From: Candidatus Pelagibacterales bacterium
GTDB lineage: Bacteria > Pseudomonadota > Alphaproteobacteria > Pelagibacterales > AG-422-B15
Direction of reading: 5' to 3'
DNA: 11,281 nt
Assembly (NCBI GenBank): GCA_016777745.1
Contig: JADHQX010000033.1
Span: 1 to 11,281 of the forward strand
Position numbers and translations under genes: made by a program. Positions 1-7,260 of this stretch are shown here, piece after piece. Position 1 is the first letter of the stretch; every line of letters begins with the position of its first letter. Under the pieces are notes generated by a model. It was not told where the DNA came from. It did not search any database and saw only the letters and a list, made by a program, of their open reading frames with translations.

Positions 1-95
1 CCTTTTTTTATCTTAATTTTTGATAAATTAGTTAATTTTGCTTCTTTGGTTATTAATTTAATATTTTCTATATCTGTTTTATCAATTTTACTCAT
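1..95 (-). CDS. accB: Biotin carboxyl carrier protein of acetyl-CoA carboxylase, N-terminal fragment
   Basis: Only the first 31 codons are present; the gene continues past the left edge. The reading begins MSKIDKTDIENIKLI and continues through a Lys-rich stretch. This resembles the N-terminal leader of AccB, which precedes the Pro/Ala linker and the biotinyl domain, but the leader is poorly conserved and the biotin-attachment lysine motif lies outside the window. The ATG shares its A with the TAA stop of aroQ (TAATG), so the two genes are probably translationally coupled. The main support is context: aroQ followed directly by accB and accC is a common alphaproteobacterial arrangement. AccB carries the biotin that AccC carboxylates in the first step of fatty-acid synthesis. 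Neither the biotinyl domain nor accC can be checked here. Confidence 0.7.
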   Translation of the reverse strand, partial: MSKIDKTDIENIKLITKEAKLTNLSKIKIKK

Positions 96-538
96 TATAT
101 CTCACTATAAATTAAATTTTTAATTGCATCAATTGCTAGGATATATCCACTTTCGCCAAAACCACATATTACACCGTTTACTGCCTCAGAAGTTATGCTT
201 TTTCTTCTGTAATCTTCTCTAGCATAAATATTAGAGATATGAATTTCTATTTTTGGCTTTGAAGTCGCTCTAAGGGCATCAAGTAAAGCGATTGATGTAT
301 GAGTAAAGGCTGCAGGGTTTATAATAATTCCATCAAAGTTATTGTCAACAGAGTGAATTTTTTCTATTAACTCTCCTTCATGATTACTTTGAAAAAAAGA
401 ACATTCAATATTATTTTTTTTGCAATGTTGATCGCATAAGACTTTAATTTTTTCTAGAGTTGTATCACCATAAAATTTTTTTTCCCTATTTCCAAGAAGA
501 TTTAAATTAGGTCCATTAATTATAAGTATTTTTTTCAT
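95..538 (-). CDS. aroQ: Type II 3-dehydroquinate dehydratase
   Basis: The cytoplasmic enzyme converts 3-dehydroquinate to 3-dehydroshikimate, the third step of the shikimate pathway to chorismate. At 147 residues it has the normal length of the small dodecameric type II family. Family motifs are clear: GPNLNLLG at residues 9-16, Arg18 and the catalytic Tyr23 in NREKKFYG, Asn74 with INPAAFTHTS (His80) at 73-82, EIHISN with His100 at 99-104, and the arginine cluster AREDYRR at 106-112. All expected active-site residues are there; the only visible oddity is Lys20 where many homologues have Pro after REx. The ATG lies 9 bases after the dcd stop, with a weak purine-rich AGAAGA upstream. The stop overlaps the accB start by one base. 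It is very probably co-transcribed with its neighbours. Confidence 0.96.
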   Translation of the reverse strand: MKKILIINGPNLNLLGNREKKFYGDTTLEKIKVLCDQHCKKNNIECSFFQSNHEGELIEKIHSVDNNFDGIIINPAAFTHTSIALLDALRATSKPKIEIHISNIYAREDYRRKSITSEAVNGVICGFGESGYILAIDAIKNLIYSEI

Positions 539-547
539 TGATATCTT

Positions 548-1606
548 CTATTTAAAATGTTTGCTTAAAGCAAGTTTTTGGTTTTGATAGTTAGAATTTA
601 TATTTGATCCATATACCACTGAGGTTTTTTTATTCAATTTTTCATATTTTATACGTGCAATTGTTTGCCCATCTTCGAGTATAAAAGGTAACTCATTAGT
701 TTTTACCTCCAAAACTGCGTATGAGCCTTCTGGATCTCCAAAGCCAGGATCAAAAAATCCAGCATAATGTGCTCTAAAATCTCCAATACCAGTATCATAA
801 GGTATCATTTCTCCAGCTAAATTACTTGGGATACAAATCTTTTCTTTTGATTTAAGTATATAAAACTTATTTTTTTCAATAATTAAACAATTATTTTTAG
901 GCATGAGCGGTTTCCAAAATTTTTTAATTTCATAAAAATTAATTTTACTAAAATTAATATTTAAAGAAGTTTTTTTTGCAACATAGGCACATATTTCATC
1001 ATTTTTTGAAAGATCAACGGACACTCTTAATCCATTTTCAATTATATTTTTTTTTTTCGTAAATATAAGAGGGGTCTTTTTATTAATTTTTTTTAAATCT
1101 TTATCATTTAGATAATAATTAAATTTTTTTCTCAATCGCATTTGATTTAGTTTGTCACCCTTAGATATCTTAATATCAAATGATCTAGTTGTTATCTCTA
1201 AAAACATTTCTCCATTATAATTATTTGGTATTTTTTCATATTCGTCACAGTAATCTAAAATTGTTCTGCAAAAAATATTAAGTCTACCTGTACTACTTTT
1301 AGGGTTACAATGGCCAGTTATAGAATTACTTAAATTTAGTGTTTCATTAAGCCTAACTATATAAGTTTTATTTTTTTTAAAAATTTTTGGTGTTTTTAAA
1401 CTAATTTTTTTTGAGTATATCTTTCTTAGTTTATCTCTTACTTTGTTATCAGGGCTGAGAAAACTAGTTTCGATTTCATAGCATTCTTCACTTAAAGATA
1501 AATCGATACTAGATGGCTGAATTTGTGATTTTTTAAAGCTTAAACTTTTAATTTTTTTTCTATTATACAAAGAAAGATAATCTTCGTATACTAACGTTCC
1601 GTTCAT
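548..1606 (-). CDS. dcd: 2'-deoxycytidine 5'-triphosphate deaminase, long two-domain form
   Basis: The likely reaction is dCTP to dUTP plus ammonia, feeding dUMP and dTTP synthesis. The protein is 352 residues, nearly twice the ~190 of E. coli Dcd, and matches the tandem-domain deaminase family found in many alphaproteobacteria. The first dUTPase-like half has QIQPSSIDLSL at 28-38, NPKSSTGR at 101-108 and GEMFLEI at 132-138. The second half has IPSNLAGE at 259-266, DTGIGDFRAHYAGFFDPGFG at 271-290, VLEV with Glu300, and GQTIARI at 313-319. By motif position Glu300 corresponds to the E. coli catalytic Glu138, while the Ser/Arg motif (KSSTGR) is in the first half, so an active site shared between the halves is plausible; this is inference. 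The ATG is 3 bases after the M48 peptidase stop and has no visible Shine-Dalgarno. It ends with TAG, the only non-TAA terminator among the complete genes here. Confidence 0.88.
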   Translation of the reverse strand: MNGTLVYEDYLSLYNRKKIKSLSFKKSQIQPSSIDLSLSEECYEIETSFLSPDNKVRDKLRKIYSKKISLKTPKIFKKNKTYIVRLNETLNLSNSITGHCNPKSSTGRLNIFCRTILDYCDEYEKIPNNYNGEMFLEITTRSFDIKISKGDKLNQMRLRKKFNYYLNDKDLKKINKKTPLIFTKKKNIIENGLRVSVDLSKNDEICAYVAKKTSLNINFSKINFYEIKKFWKPLMPKNNCLIIEKNKFYILKSKEKICIPSNLAGEMIPYDTGIGDFRAHYAGFFDPGFGDPEGSYAVLEVKTNELPFILEDGQTIARIKYEKLNKKTSVVYGSNINSNYQNQKLALSKHFK

Positions 1607-1609
1607 AAA

Positions 1610-2887
1610 TTAAGTATACAGTTTTATAATTTTTTTTAAATTGTAATCTTTTGTTTGTTTATTTAATTGTTGTAATATTTTATTAGTATCTTGATTCTTA
1701 AACAATAAAGTTTCAAAAAACAAAACCCAATCATTATAGTTTAAATAATTTGCTAAATCATAATACTTTATTAAAATATTTTGGTTATTTGGAAAATATT
1801 TTAAAAGATTTATATTATCTAGAAAAAATTCTTTGTTAAATTCATAGTCTGTAGGATCTAATATTAAGTTAACGAATATATTATATTTTGCGTAGTTATT
1901 GTTTGGTTGAGTTTGCAAAACTTTTCTATAAAATTTAATGGCTTCTTTATTGTAACCATAAGATAACAATATATCAGCTTTAGTTTCCTCAATAAAATAA
2001 TCATTTTTATTTTTTGATATTAAAAAATTTATTTTTTTTAAACTTTGAAGTAAGTTTCCTGACTTAGAAAGTTGTATTGAATCATAATATATTTTTTGAT
2101 CTTCCTTAAGTCTACTTATCATGCCACTTTCTGTGTAAGCCATAAATTTTGCCTGTATAAAATCAAATTCCCTTTGGTAATTTTTATTAAAATTATCAAT
2201 ATTGCCGTTAGTATTATTGTCAATTATCTCATATCTTGTCTCAAATATTGGATGGGTAGAAAATTTTTTTAATTCTTCGTCAATTAAATTAGCACCTGTT
2301 TTATTTTCTAAAATTAAAAGAAATTCTTTTACTGGGTCTGTCGGAAGTTTTAATTTGTTTATAGTCTCTATTGCGTAAAAATCTGCTTCAATTTCCTGTT
2401 CTTGAGAAAAATGAATAAAAAGATTGTTCACTGTAGTTTGGTTTGCAACAATTGCATTTAATATGTCGGGCTCTTGAATAATCATTGATCCAACTACGGC
2501 TGCTAAATTACTATAAGTGCTAATATTTGTTAAATTTTTAATTTCTGTCTTTCTTTTTGAAATATGATAATTTTCAAGGTGACCAATTTCATGAGCTAAA
2601 ACTCCTAAAAGCGCAACATAATTTGGAGAATATGTTAGTAATCCTGATGACAAGTAAATTATATTGTCTTCCGTTACATACGCATTAGGAAAATCATCTT
2701 TGTAAATTTTAAAATTAATTTTTTTCTCATATAAATTAACATTTAAAATTTCAGTATTAATTTTATTTATGAAATTTTCAGTATGATAATCATATATTTG
2801 TACTGCAAAAATATTTTTAGAAAATATTAATAAGCAATAAAATAAAAATATTTGAAAAAAATTATGACCACCAGCCAGTTTTATCAT
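1610..2887 (-). CDS. Periplasmic M48-family zinc metalloprotease with C-terminal TPR-like region (BepA/YfgC type)
   Basis: This is probably an exported quality-control protease acting on outer-membrane proteins. Residues 9-28 form a hydrophobic signal peptide with a likely cleavage after NIFA28; there is no lipobox. The M48 site is AHEIGH at 98-103 (zinc ligands His99 and His103, catalytic Glu100), with the third ligand Glu165 in EIEAD at 165-169 and the family THP motif at 211-213. Residues ~265-345 are helical and TPR-like, as in BepA (E. coli homologue ~487 residues; this one has 425). The start at 2887 lies inside the end of rne, overlapping it by 26 bases in another frame. No ATG, GTG or TTG codon follows before the hydrophobic segment, so this start is well supported. 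An M48 gene next to rne recurs in alphaproteobacteria. Exact substrates are unknown. Confidence 0.9.
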   Translation of the reverse strand: MIKLAGGHNFFQIFLFYCLLIFSKNIFAVQIYDYHTENFINKINTEILNVNLYEKKINFKIYKDDFPNAYVTEDNIIYLSSGLLTYSPNYVALLGVLAHEIGHLENYHISKRKTEIKNLTNISTYSNLAAVVGSMIIQEPDILNAIVANQTTVNNLFIHFSQEQEIEADFYAIETINKLKLPTDPVKEFLLILENKTGANLIDEELKKFSTHPIFETRYEIIDNNTNGNIDNFNKNYQREFDFIQAKFMAYTESGMISRLKEDQKIYYDSIQLSKSGNLLQSLKKINFLISKNKNDYFIEETKADILLSYGYNKEAIKFYRKVLQTQPNNNYAKYNIFVNLILDPTDYEFNKEFFLDNINLLKYFPNNQNILIKYYDLANYLNYNDWVLFFETLLFKNQDTNKILQQLNKQTKDYNLKKIIKLYT

Positions 2888-4781
2888 CAGCTTTCGACTC
2901 TTCTTTTTTTGTTTCAGAAATCTCGTCTACAGAAACCACATTATCTTTTTTATCATTTTTATTATCATTTTTTATATTTTTTTTTGTATATTTAATTTTT
3001 GAAATTTCTTTTAGCTCATGATTTTCTTTAGTCTCTGATTTTTTCTTAATTCTTGTTTTCTTTTTTGCAATTTTTTTTGAGACTTTATTTTTTTTTATTA
3101 CATTATTTTCATTACCATAATTTGTATTTTTTCCTTGTATTTCAACTAATGGTTCGTGCAAAGAAAATTGATTATCAAAAATAAAAGTAATTTTTGATTT
3201 ATAAATTTTTTCAAGCTCAGTTATTTCTTTATTTTTATAATTAATTAATGTTTCTGCAAGAGAAGTATTGCATTTTACATTTATATTGTGCAGTTCAGAA
3301 ATTTTTTCTTTTATAACATTAAATATCTGATCGCTTATTGCATTTGAATTTAAAATAAGTCCTGAACCATTACAATAATTACATTTGTCAAAAGTTTTAT
3401 CTATAAGGCTTGATCTTAATCTTTGTCTAGAAAGTTCCAGTAATCCAAACATGCTTATTCTACCAACTTGAATTCTGGCCCTATCTTTATACAATGCTGA
3501 TTTTATTATTTTTTCTACTTTGAAATTATTTCTATAATCATCCATATCTATAAAATCTATAACAACTAAACCACCTAAATCTCTTAATCTGAGTTGTCTT
3601 GCCACTTCAACTGCTGCTTCCATATTGGTTTTTAGAGCAGTATTCTCAATATTTCTTTCAATAGTATTTTTTCCTGAATTAACATCAATTGCTACAAGTG
3701 CTTCTGTTGTATTAATTACAATAGAACCACCTGAAGGAAGTTTTACTGTTAAGCTAAAAAGATCGTTTATCTGTTTTTCTAAATTATTTTCAGCAAATAG
3801 TGATTTTTCATTATTTTTATGAATTTTAATTTTTTTTGTTTGTCCTGGAGTAAGGCTTTTTGATAATTTTTTAATTTCATCGAATGCTTCTTTACCTTCC
3901 ACTAAGATTGAATCTACGTCTTCCGTCAACATATCTCTTATTGTTTTTTTTAATATACTTCCTTCTTCATAAATTAATGCAGGTGCTTCTGATTTAATAG
4001 TTAATTGTCTAATTTTATTCCATTGAGAAATTAAGAATGTCAAATCCTTAGAAATTTCTTTTTTTGTTTTACCTATTCCTGCAGTTCTTACAATTACAGA
4101 CATATTTTCAGGTATATTAACTGAAGTAATAATTTGTTTTAGTTTTTTTCTTTCTTCTATATCACCAATTTTTCTTGATATTCCATCATTATTAAGGCTA
4201 TTAGGCATTAAAACACAATATCTTCCTGCAAATGATAAAAAAGTAGTCAATGCAGCTCCCTTTAAACCTCTTTCTTCTTTATTAACTTGAACAAGAATAA
4301 CTTGTCTAGCTTTTATGACATCTTGAATTCTATATTTTCTAAAAAAATTTATATAATTTTTTTTTGAATTTATAACTTTTATATTAATATTTTCGCTGTC
4401 ATTTTCTTTTGCAATATTACCATTGTTTATTTCATCATCTTGATCTTTAGATAAAGGTTTTTTATTATCTTCAACGTGTTCATTATTTTCAGTTAATTTA
4501 TCATACAATTTCTTTACTTCCTCTTTATCAGCTGATGGGATTTTAAAATAATCAGGATGAATTTCATTTAATGGCAAGAAACCATTCCTATTTGCACCAA
4601 ATTCAACAAAAGCAGCTTGTAATGACGGTTCTACTCTAGTTATTTTAGCAAGATATACATTGCCCTTTACTGAATTTTTTTTATTAGACTCTATTTCAAA
4701 GTCATCTAGTTTATCATTAGTAGTAACTGCGATTCGTGTTTGTTCTGAATTAGATGCATCAATAAGTATTGTTTTTGACAT
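2862..4781 (-). CDS. rne: Ribonuclease E/G
   Basis: Endoribonuclease that starts mRNA decay and processes rRNA and tRNA precursors. The order over 639 residues is typical: an S1 domain from about 38 (GNVYLAKITRVEPSLQAAFV) interrupted by an acidic, Asn-rich insertion at ~85-145; the 5'-sensor/RNase H region with NKEERGLKGAALTTF at 167-181 and VRTAGIGK at 231-238; the DNase I-like catalytic domain with Asp366 (AIDVNSG) and Asp409 (VIDF); and the Zn-link CNYC at 467-470. After ~560 comes a Lys-rich, probably disordered tail ending in GWWS. In Caulobacter a C-terminal GWW of RNase E binds PNPase, so a small degradosome is likely. The protein is shorter than many alphaproteobacterial RNase E proteins (often ~900 or more) but keeps every catalytic element. 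The start has a real Shine-Dalgarno (GGAG, 10 bases upstream). It is the first gene of the leftward operon. Confidence 0.96.
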   Translation of the reverse strand: MSKTILIDASNSEQTRIAVTTNDKLDDFEIESNKKNSVKGNVYLAKITRVEPSLQAAFVEFGANRNGFLPLNEIHPDYFKIPSADKEEVKKLYDKLTENNEHVEDNKKPLSKDQDDEINNGNIAKENDSENINIKVINSKKNYINFFRKYRIQDVIKARQVILVQVNKEERGLKGAALTTFLSFAGRYCVLMPNSLNNDGISRKIGDIEERKKLKQIITSVNIPENMSVIVRTAGIGKTKKEISKDLTFLISQWNKIRQLTIKSEAPALIYEEGSILKKTIRDMLTEDVDSILVEGKEAFDEIKKLSKSLTPGQTKKIKIHKNNEKSLFAENNLEKQINDLFSLTVKLPSGGSIVINTTEALVAIDVNSGKNTIERNIENTALKTNMEAAVEVARQLRLRDLGGLVVIDFIDMDDYRNNFKVEKIIKSALYKDRARIQVGRISMFGLLELSRQRLRSSLIDKTFDKCNYCNGSGLILNSNAISDQIFNVIKEKISELHNINVKCNTSLAETLINYKNKEITELEKIYKSKITFIFDNQFSLHEPLVEIQGKNTNYGNENNVIKKNKVSKKIAKKKTRIKKKSETKENHELKEISKIKYTKKNIKNDNKNDKKDNVVSVDEISETKKEESKADDKTGWWS

Positions 4782-4911
4782 TTTTGGGAAACTCCGTTGT
4801 ATATTTTGTATTTTTTGATCATTATTAATAGAATTTGAATTAGTAATATTTTTTTGTTAATTATTATCTATTGTCATATTTTTATCTATTTCACAATCTA
4901 GTTTTATCAAT
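4782..4911. promoter_or_regulatory. Divergent rne / mrcA intergenic region, presumed promoters for both
   Basis: This 130-base AT-rich spacer separates two divergent transcription units and is the largest gene-free stretch, so it must hold both promoters. On the plus strand TTGTTA (4854-4859), a 17-base gap and TATTTT (4877-4882) is a weak sigma70-like candidate for mrcA, giving a leader of about 20 bases. On the minus strand the best -35-like words, TTAACA (4860-4855) and ATGACA (4877-4872), have no well-spaced -10 partner. TTATCTATT occurs twice (4864-4872 and 4882-4890), 18 bases apart. I see no riboswitch, stable hairpin or small ORF. Its role is sure from geometry; the exact promoter elements are not. 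Confidence 0.5.
4792..4795 (-). promoter_or_regulatory. Shine-Dalgarno of rne
   Basis: The minus strand reads CGGAGTTTCCCAAAAATG, placing GGAG 10 bases before the rne start. It is the clearest initiation Shine-Dalgarno in the window and sits in a small GC-rich island within a very AT-rich spacer. It fixes the rne start. Most other starts here have no recognisable ribosome binding site. Confidence 0.7.
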
Positions 4912-7260
4912 ATGTTTAAAATTTTAAAAATTTTAATAATTTGTTTTACCTTATTAGCCCTCATGATAAGTTTATTATTTTTTAGTCTTTTATGGAAATA
5001 TACTCCTGAATTGCCAAGCTATAGTAAAATACTTCAATATAAACCAGAATTATCTTCAAGGCTTTATAGCTCAGATGGCGTTTTATTAAAATCATATCAT
5101 AGAGAAGAAAGAATTTTCATTCCAATAGAGAGAATACCAAAACAATTAATTAATGCTTTTTTATCTTCTGAAGATAAAAATTTTTATTCTCATTTTGGAA
5201 TAGACTTCATTGCCATAATTAGAGCAGCAATATCCAATATATTTGCAACTTTTAATAATCAAAGACTTATTGGTGCTTCAACTATCACACAACAAGTTGT
5301 TAAAAATTTATTGTTATCAAATGAAGTAAGTTTTGATAGAAAAATTAAAGAAATATTATTATCCATAAGGATAGAAAATATTTTAAGTAAAAATCAAATA
5401 TTAGAATTATATTTAAATGATATTTATTTGGGATTTAAGTCTTATGGAATTGCTGCTGCTAGTTTAAATTATTTTAATAAATCAATTAGTGAATTAGACT
5501 TAAGTGAAATTGCTTTTTTAGCATCATTGCCTAAAGCTCCGAATAATTATAATCCTAAAAAAAATTATGCAAAAGCATTTGCAAGAAAAAATTGGGTAAT
5601 TGATAGAATGTATGAAAACGGTTTTATACAATATGATGATCTTAATTTTAAAAATAAACCAATTCAATTAATTGCTAGAGACAATAGATCATTTATTGGC
5701 GGCAATTATTTTTATGAAGAAATTAGAAAAAAACTTTTTTTAAATTACGGAACTGAAACTTTATACTCTGAGGGTTTAATTATAAAAACCTCTCTAAATA
5801 GTGATTTGCAATATTTAGCTGAAGAATCACTAATTAATGGTTTAATTAAGTATGATAAAAATCAAGGTTGGAGAGGGGTTATAGGTAATTTAAAAGACTA
5901 TGATGGAGAATTTAAAGATGTAATTAAAAAAATTAAAAATCCTTTTCCTAATAAATGGTTTTTGACAAAAATTGAAAAGGTAAGCTTAGATAAATTATTT
6001 GTATCAAGTAATAATTTAAAAAATATTGAAGTTGATCTAAACCTTAAAACTAACCAGTGGCTAGTTAATCAAAAATTTGAAAAAAATGATTTATTATTTA
6101 TTGAAAAAAATAATTTATCATATGTTGTTAGACAAATTCCAAATGTAAATGGGGCGATTATAGTTATTGACCCTTTTTCAGGAGATGTTCTTGCGATGTC
6201 GGGTGGGTTTAGTTTTCAGCTTAGTCAATTCAATAGATCTATTCAAGCAATGAGGCAGCCAGGATCTGCTTTTAAGCCATTTGTATATATCTCAGCACTA
6301 AATAAGGGTTATACTCCATCCACATTAATATTAGATGCTCCTTATGTAATTGATCAGGGACCAGGTTTACCAAAATGGAAACCAGCAAATTATTCTGATG
6401 AGTTTTATGGCTTAACTACAATGAGAACAGGTATTGAAAAATCAAGGAATTTGATGACTATAAGATTAGCAAATAAAATTGGTATTAATACAATTTTATC
6501 TACAGCAAGAGATTTTAAGATTGCAAAATATTTAGATAAAAATATGTCGATGTCACTAGGTTCAGGTTTAGTGACATTAATTGATTTAGTAAATGCCTAT
6601 GGCATAATTGCAAATGGCGGTAGAGAAATTAAACCAAATATTATTAAAAGTATTTATTCTAGGAAAGGAATAAAAATTTTAGATAATTCAAATAAGTTTT
6701 GTAATAATTGTAAATTAGAGACGATAAATAATAATTCTAAATTACCTGAAATAAATAATACAGCCAAAGAAGTAATTGATCCTAAAATAGCTTACCAAAT
6801 TACCTCTATGATGGAGGGGGTAATACAAAGAGGAACAGCTAGAAGTTTAAGAGATTTAAAAATACCTCTTGCCGGTAAGACAGGAACAACTAATGATAAC
6901 AAAGATGCTTGGTTTATTGGCTATTCACCTGATTTAGTAGTTGGTGTTTTTGTTGGTCACGATACTCCAAAAAACCTAGGATATAAACAAACAGGTTCAT
7001 CTGTGGCAGTTCCAATATTTAAAGATTTCATAATAAAATCTAATACTAATGAAAATAACATTCCTTTTAAAGTTCCCTCTGGTTTGAGTTTTGTTAAAAT
7101 AAATAATAAAACTGGACTTCCTTCAAATGATAAAGAAAGTATTATGGAGGCTTTTATTGAAGGATCTGAACCCTATACTCAAGATGATATTAGTATTTTA
7201 GACTCCCTGGGTATAATTAGCAATTCCATTTCTGGAACAGGTGCTTTATTAACAAACTAA
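4912..7260 (+). CDS. mrcA: Penicillin-binding protein 1A, bifunctional glycosyltransferase/transpeptidase
   Basis: Class A PBP that polymerises lipid II into glycan strands and cross-links the stem peptides on the periplasmic side of the inner membrane. The 782-residue protein has a short cytoplasmic start and one membrane anchor at ~6-28. The GT51 domain (~45-250) shows EDKNFYSHFGID at 87-98 with catalytic Glu87, GASTITQQVVKNLLL at 121-135 and ELYLNDIYLG at 165-174. An OB-like linker covers ~318-415. The transpeptidase has all three motifs: Ser452-x-x-Lys455 (GSAFKP), Ser511-Arg-Asn513, and KTGT at 656-659. A CNNC pair occupies 597-600. The start has no Shine-Dalgarno, but it is the ATG directly before the anchor and agrees with the family. 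The TAA overlaps the prfB ATG as TAATG. mrcA followed by prfB is a conserved alphaproteobacterial pair. Confidence 0.96.
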   Translation: MFKILKILIICFTLLALMISLLFFSLLWKYTPELPSYSKILQYKPELSSRLYSSDGVLLKSYHREERIFIPIERIPKQLINAFLSSEDKNFYSHFGIDFIAIIRAAISNIFATFNNQRLIGASTITQQVVKNLLLSNEVSFDRKIKEILLSIRIENILSKNQILELYLNDIYLGFKSYGIAAASLNYFNKSISELDLSEIAFLASLPKAPNNYNPKKNYAKAFARKNWVIDRMYENGFIQYDDLNFKNKPIQLIARDNRSFIGGNYFYEEIRKKLFLNYGTETLYSEGLIIKTSLNSDLQYLAEESLINGLIKYDKNQGWRGVIGNLKDYDGEFKDVIKKIKNPFPNKWFLTKIEKVSLDKLFVSSNNLKNIEVDLNLKTNQWLVNQKFEKNDLLFIEKNNLSYVVRQIPNVNGAIIVIDPFSGDVLAMSGGFSFQLSQFNRSIQAMRQPGSAFKPFVYISALNKGYTPSTLILDAPYVIDQGPGLPKWKPANYSDEFYGLTTMRTGIEKSRNLMTIRLANKIGINTILSTARDFKIAKYLDKNMSMSLGSGLVTLIDLVNAYGIIANGGREIKPNIIKSIYSRKGIKILDNSNKFCNNCKLETINNNSKLPEINNTAKEVIDPKIAYQITSMMEGVIQRGTARSLRDLKIPLAGKTGTTNDNKDAWFIGYSPDLVVGVFVGHDTPKNLGYKQTGSSVAVPIFKDFIIKSNTNENNIPFKVPSGLSFVKINNKTGLPSNDKESIMEAFIEGSEPYTQDDISILDSLGIISNSISGTGALLTN

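Noticed and set aside
85..145. Possible CRISPR-like or tandem repeat structure in AT-rich stretches such as the aroQ/accB junction
   Set aside because: Only homopolymeric A/T runs are seen, with no regularly spaced repeats here or elsewhere in the window.
3625..3822. Plus-strand 65-codon reading frame inside rne
   Set aside because: It is antisense to the catalytic core of RNase E, and its composition mirrors the overlapping gene; no independent support.
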